From: Verrucomicrobiota bacterium
Lineage (GTDB): Bacteria > Verrucomicrobiota > Verrucomicrobiia > Verrucomicrobiales > Akkermansiaceae
Length of the DNA: 56,228 nt
Direction: 5' to 3'
Assembly (NCBI GenBank): GCA_004293445.1
Contig: RDYP01000014.1
Span: forward strand, 1-56,228
Shown here: positions 51,382-56,228 of the stretch, piece after piece
How the letters are laid out: each line of letters begins with the position of its first letter
Position numbering within the stretch: position 1 is the stretch's first letter
Program-made: the position numbers and the translations under genes
The notes under the pieces: generated by a model
Told to the model about the DNA's origin: nothing
Database searches by the model: none
What the model saw: only the letters and a program-made list of their open reading frames with translations

Positions 51382-51441
51382 GGTGGAGGATAATTCCCGG
51401 TTCGATTCGTGCCAGCCATGACTTGAAAAAGCACGAAGCTC

Positions 51442-52344
51442 TCAGGACGGCTGCAAGGTCGGCCGACTGATGCGGGCCATCGCCGCATCCTGGATCGGAT
51501 TCTCCGGGCCGATCGAGATGCGTATCACACGCAAGAGCAATCGCGTGGCGGGAACCACAAGCCAACGTGGCATTGCCCGCAGGCCGATCATTTTCTGATA
51601 GAGGTCGGGCAGCGTCAGATACGCCGCTTGGAACAACAACTGATAAACGAGGCGGGCGACCGGTGGCAGCGGAGGATGTCGAAGCCATTCGATCACTTCG
51701 CGGCAGTTTTCCGTTACGGCGAGCTGTGGATCAAAGTGCCGGATATCGTCAAGCAACGCGGCCTCGTCCCGGGCGGCATTCAAGAGCCCCAAGGGCTCGA
51801 CCGAGCGAGCCCACAAACGGATGTAGGCATCGGCTCCGCCAGAAATCGGCACCGGAGAATACGTCTGATGGCAACGCAGAAAAGAGTCCATGAAGGCGAT
51901 GTGCACCCATCGCAGCAGTTCGGGATCGGACGCATCATATTCCCTTTCGTGGCCGTTGGCATCACGATAGGTGCCGCGCACTCGGCCGTGCATGGCGCGC
52001 ACTCGAGCCGATTCCCGCAGGATCGATTCGCGCGAAGCGTAGGTGGTTACAGTGAGCCACTGGATGGTCCCGGCCAGACGCCCCAGCGGATCCGCTTTGT
52101 ATCGCGAGTGATCGCGAACGCCAGCGAGAGTGCCCGGGTGGAGCGCCTGCATGAGCAGGGCGCGCACGCCGCCCACCAGCGTCGCCATGTCGCCATGGAC
52201 AACCCACGGGGCATCTCCAGGCAGGAAAAACCCCGGCCCCTCGCCTGCCGCCACCGCGCCAAGCCACGGCGGGTTGCCACTCGGATCGCCGCACAAGACG
52301 GCCCGGAAACGGCGCGCGATGCTCTGTTGGAGAAACCTGATCAT
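51442..52344 (-). CDS. DUF2236 (oxygenase MpaB/Lcp-like) family protein
   Basis: This 300-residue protein has the DUF2236 pattern: 'GDMATLVGGVRALLMQALHPG', 'LGRLAGTIQWLTVTTYAS', 'LLRWVHIAFMDSFLRCHQTY', with the conserved His of ALHP and of WVHIAF likely haem or metal ligands. Family members include latex-clearing protein Lcp and the fungal oxygenase MpaB. I use the ATG at 52344 (MIRFLQQSIARR); the longer frame only translates the duplicated segment upstream. It is co-directional with the ARH gene (60 bp apart). Substrate unknown. Confidence 0.85.
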   Translation of the reverse strand: MIRFLQQSIARRFRAVLCGDPSGNPPWLGAVAAGEGPGFFLPGDAPWVVHGDMATLVGGVRALLMQALHPGTLAGVRDHSRYKADPLGRLAGTIQWLTVTTYASRESILRESARVRAMHGRVRGTYRDANGHEREYDASDPELLRWVHIAFMDSFLRCHQTYSPVPISGGADAYIRLWARSVEPLGLLNAARDEAALLDDIRHFDPQLAVTENCREVIEWLRHPPLPPVARLVYQLLFQAAYLTLPDLYQKMIGLRAMPRWLVVPATRLLLRVIRISIGPENPIQDAAMARISRPTLQPS

Positions 52345-52345
52345 C

Positions 52346-52447
52346 TTATTGGCATTCTGAACCCCATGCAAAAAATGCCAGGCAGATGGTTTCTTTGACT
52401 TCCGCAGTGGCGGAGACGGAAGTGCTAGTCTTGAAAATGGAGCGCAT
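52346..52447 (-). pseudogene. Truncated duplicate of the SRPBCC gene start
   Basis: The first ~17 codons (MRSIFKTSTSVSATAEV) match the SRPBCC protein start at 50209 (MPSIFKTSTPLSASAEV). The similarity then stops and the frame ends after 33 codons, directly before the DUF2236 gene. It is part of copy B of the 230-bp duplication and is not expected to give a folded protein. Confidence 0.7.
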
Positions 52448-52628
52448 CGGGAAGCCGTAAAAGCTGTGGAATCCATAGCACGGCAACGCGTCCGCGCATT
52501 CGCAATGATGGACGTATGCCGCAGTTCCCGAAGGACGACCCTCCCGAGAGTTTTCAAGGCCCTCGACTTTTCGAGAGACGATTTCCCGAGATAAAAATTC
52601 CGGACGTGCGGTCTTCAAACTTCAAGGA
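52399..52628. repeat. 230-bp duplicated segment, copy B
   Basis: Diverged direct repeat of 50161-50390 including the start of the SRPBCC gene. Its distal part (52572-52596) is also 22/25 identical to 49118-49142, beside the IS5 element. The 341-bp gap 52345-52685 holds this repeat and no intact gene. Confidence 0.85.
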
Positions 52629-52685
52629 CTCGTCCCTCGGACCTGCGCGGTTAAAAGCCGGGCTCGCTGACGAAAATTTCAAAAT

Positions 52686-52946
52686 TCAAGGATCGACCCT
52701 CCTAAGGATGGGCCACGCGAAAGTCCCTCGTTCCAGCCGCTTTGCCAGAACCCACAAGCCGCTACCATCCCAATAGAGGATCTTGAGCAGACTGCGCCGC
52801 TTGTTGGTGAAGGCGAAAATCGCGCCACTCTTGGGATCCTCCTTGAGCTTGCTGCCCACCGCGTCGTGCAGGCCGTTGAAGCTGCGGCGCATGTCGCAGG
52901 GTTCCACCGCTACGAAGACTTTGAGGCTGCCCGAAAAGCTCAGCAC
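52686..52946 (-). pseudogene. tnpB: IS66 TnpB, C-terminally truncated
   Basis: A GTG at 52946 (LSFSGSLKVFVAVEPCDMRR) starts a typical IS66 Orf2: 'SFNGLHDAVGSKL', 'GAIFAFTNKRRSLLKILYWDGSGLWVLAKRLERG'. Normal TnpB is about 115 residues and continues after 'KRLE.G.F.WP'. This copy diverges after 'FAWP' and ends at residue 86. Its start overlaps the tnpA stop by 7 bp (GTGCTGA), the usual coupling in IS66. Confidence 0.82.
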
Positions 52947-53311
52947 GGCCGGGAGATTTTGCGGATCAAGGCGGCGGCGAGCGGGACGGCGTCGGACCCC
53001 GCGACGTGGAGTTCGGCCCCGCCGGGCAATAGCACGGTCAGGGCGGCGGCGGTCCCCCGGGCGGCCGGAACAGAGACTTCGACCAGCGTCCAATCCTGCG
53101 GTGCCGGCAGTCCGGCCGGTGCTGCGGCCCGTTTCCGCTTCTGGAGCCATGCGGCGAAGGTCTGGTAGTTCACGCCGTGGTGGGCCGCGAACTTCGGACC
53201 GATCAGGCCACTCGTGGCGTAGGCCTCCACCAGGGCTGCCTTTTGTTCCGGCGCATAGCGGAGACGTCCGCGCCGGTCGAACTTCATAAGCGAGTCGTGC
53301 GTAGCATTCAT
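52940..53311 (-). CDS. tnpA: IS66 TnpA accessory protein
   Basis: This 123-residue protein has an N-terminal HTH ('LRYAPEQKAALVEAYATSGL', 'FAAHHGVNYQTFAAWLQKRKR') and a C-terminal strand-rich part ('LTVLLPGGAELHVAGSDAVPLAALIRKI' in slightly longer form). It is the first gene of a truncated IS66 element and appears intact, but it cannot mobilise the element without TnpC. Confidence 0.85.
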   Translation of the reverse strand: MNATHDSLMKFDRRGRLRYAPEQKAALVEAYATSGLIGPKFAAHHGVNYQTFAAWLQKRKRAAAPAGLPAPQDWTLVEVSVPAARGTAAALTVLLPGGAELHVAGSDAVPLAAALIRKISRPC

Positions 53312-53522
53312 ACGACGCTACGCTATGCAGCGAAGAGAGACCCGATGGCGCTTCAGACCACGCTTACGAAGAATTGAATCGTCTTCATGGGTGTGATAGT
53401 CCTTCGCAGAGCCGGGCCACGTGGTGAATCCTCGCCCGGAAACCCCGACTTGGGGCCGACGCATGGGGACAGGAGGGGAAGGTCGGGGATTCGAGGGACA
53501 GGCAGTTCTACCCTTCCATGGA

Positions 53523-54494
53523 TCAAGATGTGGGACGGCTTGATGAAGGGTATGGGCCGAGAAACCGGACGCCGTTGTAGTGGATCATGTGGTCAGGAGC
53601 ATCGGCGATCCAGACTTCAGTTTCCCAGGCAATCTTGGCGTGATGTTTGGTGAAGGTCTTGCGGTCGGGAAAGGTGGAGACGAAGACCAGCCCCGGCCGG
53701 GCAGTCGCGAACAAGTGTTCGAGTTCGTTCTTTCGCTTTTGGTCGATGGGACCGTGGGAAGTCACGGCTTCGATCACGATCAGCCAGTCGCGCTCCTGAT
53801 CGTGGACGAGGGCGTCGGGAGCCTTGCCCCGCTCCGGCATCGTGATTCCCAAGGCCTTCAATGGCGCGGGATGGCTGATGACCTCCTTGTTGGCGGCGTC
53901 GCCAAGCAACAGCACCCGCGGCTTGCGGACGAAGCGCGGGATGAATTCCTGGATGATAGCCCGGATCAAGGTGTTCTGACCGCCGGCGGAAAGTTCGATG
54001 GTCACACCGTCCGGCATGAGGACGCTTTCACGAGGCAGATCGCGATGCCGGGCTTGGAGTACTCCAGCCGATGGACTCGCGAGGAAGGTGGCGAGCTCCA
54101 CGGAGAACTCAGGAGTCCCCATGCTTCGCAAGAGCTTCAGAGCTTGCGGCGAAAGCTGATAACACCACTTCGGGCTGTTGATGGGCCGTTCGGGATCGTC
54201 GGGATTCTCCAGCACCAAGCCGTGTTGAACGAACTGGTGGACGGTTTGCCGCCGGATGGTCTCGCGGGTGTTCGGAGCATAGCGGACACCGTAATGCTCG
54301 CCCATCCAGTCCATCATCTGGGTGATCCTCCGCAGGGGCGAGGAAGAGTCTTTCCATGGCGATCGGGGCGCGAGGTCCGCGAGAGCCAACAAGGTCAGGG
54401 CCGAGCGCTCGTTCTGCTGCTCCTTGGGAATGCCGACGGCGACGAGGAGCTTCAGGGCTTCCTTCACTCGTTTGGCGGCGGCGGGCTTCATCAT
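53523..54494 (-). CDS. BsuBI/PstI-type type II restriction endonuclease
   Basis: This 323-residue enzyme has the N-terminal winged-helix region of the PstI family ('RSALTLLALADLAPRSPW', 'ITQMMDWMGEHYGVRYAPNTRETIRRQTVHQF', partly quoted as YAPNTRETIRRQTVHQF). The C-terminal nuclease domain is 'DALVHDQERDWLIVIEAVTS', then 'GPIDQKRKNELEHLF', with PD..(E)xV-type active-site residues. Family members recognise CTGCAG. The gene overlaps the methyltransferase stop by 4 bp and is therefore made after the methylase in the same operon. No C-protein gene is seen. Confidence 0.88.
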   Translation of the reverse strand: MMKPAAAKRVKEALKLLVAVGIPKEQQNERSALTLLALADLAPRSPWKDSSSPLRRITQMMDWMGEHYGVRYAPNTRETIRRQTVHQFVQHGLVLENPDDPERPINSPKWCYQLSPQALKLLRSMGTPEFSVELATFLASPSAGVLQARHRDLPRESVLMPDGVTIELSAGGQNTLIRAIIQEFIPRFVRKPRVLLLGDAANKEVISHPAPLKALGITMPERGKAPDALVHDQERDWLIVIEAVTSHGPIDQKRKNELEHLFATARPGLVFVSTFPDRKTFTKHHAKIAWETEVWIADAPDHMIHYNGVRFLGPYPSSSRPTS

Positions 54495-56077
54495 GATTGA
54501 TGGAACGAGGGTGCACCGAGCACCTTGGACATGGCAAGGTCGATGGATCCTTGGTCGGCGTCGTTCACGGCGGCTTTGCCGAGGCGTTCGAGGGATTTGA
54601 GATCCGGGTAGCGGAAGGCCCGGAGATCGGAGGCGTTGACCTGGGTGTGGCCGTTGAATTGGCGGAAGTAGCGGTCGGCCACCGTTGAGTTGAGGAAGCG
54701 GCCGAGACCCCTGGCCAGCGCTTCGGAGAGGCCGGCGCGCTGGCGATGGAAGAAATTCACGTGGTTCTCGAGGCCGATGAGTCCTTCCGGAAAGTCGGCG
54801 GGCTCCAAGACGCCAGCCACCAGGCGGCGCTTCTCTTCCTTCGAGGAGAAGCGCTTGATCAGGACGAAGCGGGCGACCGGTGTCAGCCAGCGATGGCTTT
54901 CGGAATCATCGCGGATGGCCACCGGCTTCTTGCCGACCCGGGCATCGCCATAGTCGGCGGAGCGGGCCAAGGGCGGGGAAACCCGGCCGGCCTTTACGCA
55001 ATGCGGATAGATCAAGGGGACGCTGCCCGCTGACAGTTCGTCGGCCAGGGAACCCTTGAGCCGGAAATCCACCACTGGGCCGGTTGAGACCGTGAGGCCG
55101 AGATCGCCCAACTTGCACGGCAGCGCGTGGATGAAATCGCGAACCTCGTCGGCATCGGTCTCTGTGGCGATGTGGATGACCTGGTCGGCGTCACCGGGTG
55201 AAACGAAGCGCTCGCGGGCGATGAGGGTCTCGAAGGGCGATTCCAAGGAGCCGGTCGATAGGGTGAGCGGCGAGTCGGCACGGCCGCCGCGAATCAGGTG
55301 GAACAGGATGTTCTCTTGAAGCACCTCATCGCGGCCAAAGGCTTCGCTGCGGGACTCGAAAAGGTGGACGCGGCGGAAGGTCGCACTTCCCAGGACTTCA
55401 CGGCGGAACTCGCGGAAATAGGGTCCGTTGCAGAAGCTGCGCGGGGTGATCGCTGAAAGCTCGCCGCCCTCCGTCAATTGCCGGAGCGCCAGCGCCACGA
55501 AAGCGGCGTAGAGATTCGAGGCCTCGATGCCGATCGAGGTGAGAAGGGTGCGTTCGCGGGACGAGGTGGCGATCTTGCGGTAGGGCGGATTGAGAATCGC
55601 GTGGGTGACCGTGGCGACCTCCCCGGCACCGAAGAGGCCGGGATCGAGGGCGCGGACGGCCCCGTCGATGTAGCTCTCGGCCCTGAGGTCGATCCGCACT
55701 TCGATGCCCGAGGCCTGCAATGCCGCGGCGCAGGCTTCGAGGTTGGCCCGCAATGCGTTGATGAAAGCCTTGTCGGACTCCCACGCGGTCAGCGTGACCT
55801 CGCGGAGCCGTGGCAAGCGACCGGCGGCCCGGAGGGAGGTGATGCGGTCCACCACCGCGGCGGTCAGAGCGCCTCCACCCGCGCCGGGATCGAGCAAATG
55901 AATCGCGGGACGATCCAGACCCGCTTCATGAAACCAACTTGCCAGAAATCCTGCGATGGGAGGCGGGGTGAAGAACTGGCCCTCCTGGCTTCGCTCCGCC
56001 CGCTCCTTGCCCACGCACGTCTTCCAGCCGACGGAATCGGCCAAGGCGAGAACCTGGGATGCGGAAGGTGGAGTCAT
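54491..56077 (-). CDS. N6-adenine DNA methyltransferase of the PstI/BsuBI type
   Basis: This 528-residue methylase has SAM-binding motif I 'HLLDPGAGGGALTAA' (60-74), catalytic 'ILNPPYRKI' (NPPY at 163-166), motif 'YAAFVALALRQLTEGGELSAITP', and a long C-terminal target-recognition region ('LIGLENHVNFFHRQ', 'FNGHTQVNASDLRAFRYP'). The N-terminus 'RAERSQEGQFFTPPPIAGFL' is the classical gamma-class opening. It should methylate adenine in CTGCAG and protect the host. It is the first gene of the R-M operon, before the nuclease. Confidence 0.9.
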   Translation of the reverse strand: MTPPSASQVLALADSVGWKTCVGKERAERSQEGQFFTPPPIAGFLASWFHEAGLDRPAIHLLDPGAGGGALTAAVVDRITSLRAAGRLPRLREVTLTAWESDKAFINALRANLEACAAALQASGIEVRIDLRAESYIDGAVRALDPGLFGAGEVATVTHAILNPPYRKIATSSRERTLLTSIGIEASNLYAAFVALALRQLTEGGELSAITPRSFCNGPYFREFRREVLGSATFRRVHLFESRSEAFGRDEVLQENILFHLIRGGRADSPLTLSTGSLESPFETLIARERFVSPGDADQVIHIATETDADEVRDFIHALPCKLGDLGLTVSTGPVVDFRLKGSLADELSAGSVPLIYPHCVKAGRVSPPLARSADYGDARVGKKPVAIRDDSESHRWLTPVARFVLIKRFSSKEEKRRLVAGVLEPADFPEGLIGLENHVNFFHRQRAGLSEALARGLGRFLNSTVADRYFRQFNGHTQVNASDLRAFRYPDLKSLERLGKAAVNDADQGSIDLAMSKVLGAPSFHQS

Positions 56078-56228
56078 GGGTTCATTCGAACAGTTTCGCG
56101 CGCGCTGTCAATGGAAGAGAAAGAGGGGGCCAGGGTCCCCTCATTATGGTGCGCGGATTCAAGCGGCTAGCGCAATCGGCGTGATTGGCAAGGGGCCAGG
56201 AGCTGTAGGAAGCTCGTGGTTCAACGAC

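Larger units (their letters stand above)
52686..53367 (-). mobile_element. Truncated IS66-family element (tnpA plus partial tnpB)
   Basis: The outer end is at 53367, where the minus strand begins GTAAGCGTGGTCTGAAGCGC, the GTAAGCG-type tip of IS66 elements. tnpA and the first part of tnpB follow. The rest of tnpB, all of tnpC (the DDE transposase) and the other inverted repeat are absent. Similarity ends near 52705. Confidence 0.82.

Noticed and set aside
51628-52398. A 256-codon frame antisense to DUF2236
   Set aside because: No motifs; the minus strand encodes a protein with conserved DUF2236 segments.

Overview
The window is a stretch of bacterial chromosome, most likely from a Verrucomicrobiota species close to Luteolibacter, Haloferula or Verrucomicrobium. 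The main lineage clues are a secreted protease whose C-terminus carries the 'DPDHDGIVNLMEYALGGDP' type of tail common in that phylum, Lys/Ala-rich protein tails, a polysaccharide-degradation cluster, GC-rich coding sequence and few Shine-Dalgarno motifs. This is inference from protein character; there is no rRNA in the window.

Layout. 0-2.2 kb: a truncated type III-like DNA methyltransferase, a small conserved protein and a UPF0175/DUF3368 toxin-antitoxin pair. 2.2-5.1 kb: pyruvate phosphate dikinase with histone-H1-like tails. 5.3-10.8 kb: an apparent stress-signalling module in which a PRTase, an alpha/beta hydrolase and a NarL-type response regulator overlap in one operon, divergent from a triple-PAS histidine kinase, with Hsp20 nearby. 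11-16.3 kb: an MgtE / mini-kinase / lipoprotein phosphatase operon behind a SWIM-SNF2 ATPase. 16.2-37 kb: mostly core genes (tilS, tkt, tRNA-Glu, an RRM protein, a desaturase, an ADH-ARH-TspO operon, a 34-residue bS22/mS38-like ribosomal protein, hisG, a metal P-type ATPase, an ankyrin-L,D-transpeptidase, a secreted protease, trpE-trpG, a zinc-ribbon/SPFH pair and rpsA).

37.3-44.3 kb is a three-gene secreted glycan-degradation cluster: an unrecognised 797-residue protein, a GH106-like alpha-L-rhamnosidase, and a GH16 enzyme with a discoidin-like domain inserted inside its catalytic fold. From 44.9 kb onward the DNA is accessory. A decayed ISL3 element and a decayed IS5 element flank a lone carbamoyltransferase. 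An IS66 tnpA relic, a 94-residue conserved protein with an SRPBCC protein, a second ADP-ribosylglycohydrolase and a DUF2236 protein follow. A 230-bp duplication carries a truncated copy of the SRPBCC gene. A truncated IS66 element then precedes a complete-looking PstI/BsuBI-type restriction-modification pair.

Most function calls rest on recognised motifs; no database search was possible. The most novel-looking items are the unknown glycanase-cluster protein, the split GH16, the MgtE/mini-kinase/phosphatase operon, the DosR-like module and the tailed PPDK. The window has no CRISPR array and no rRNA that I can see.
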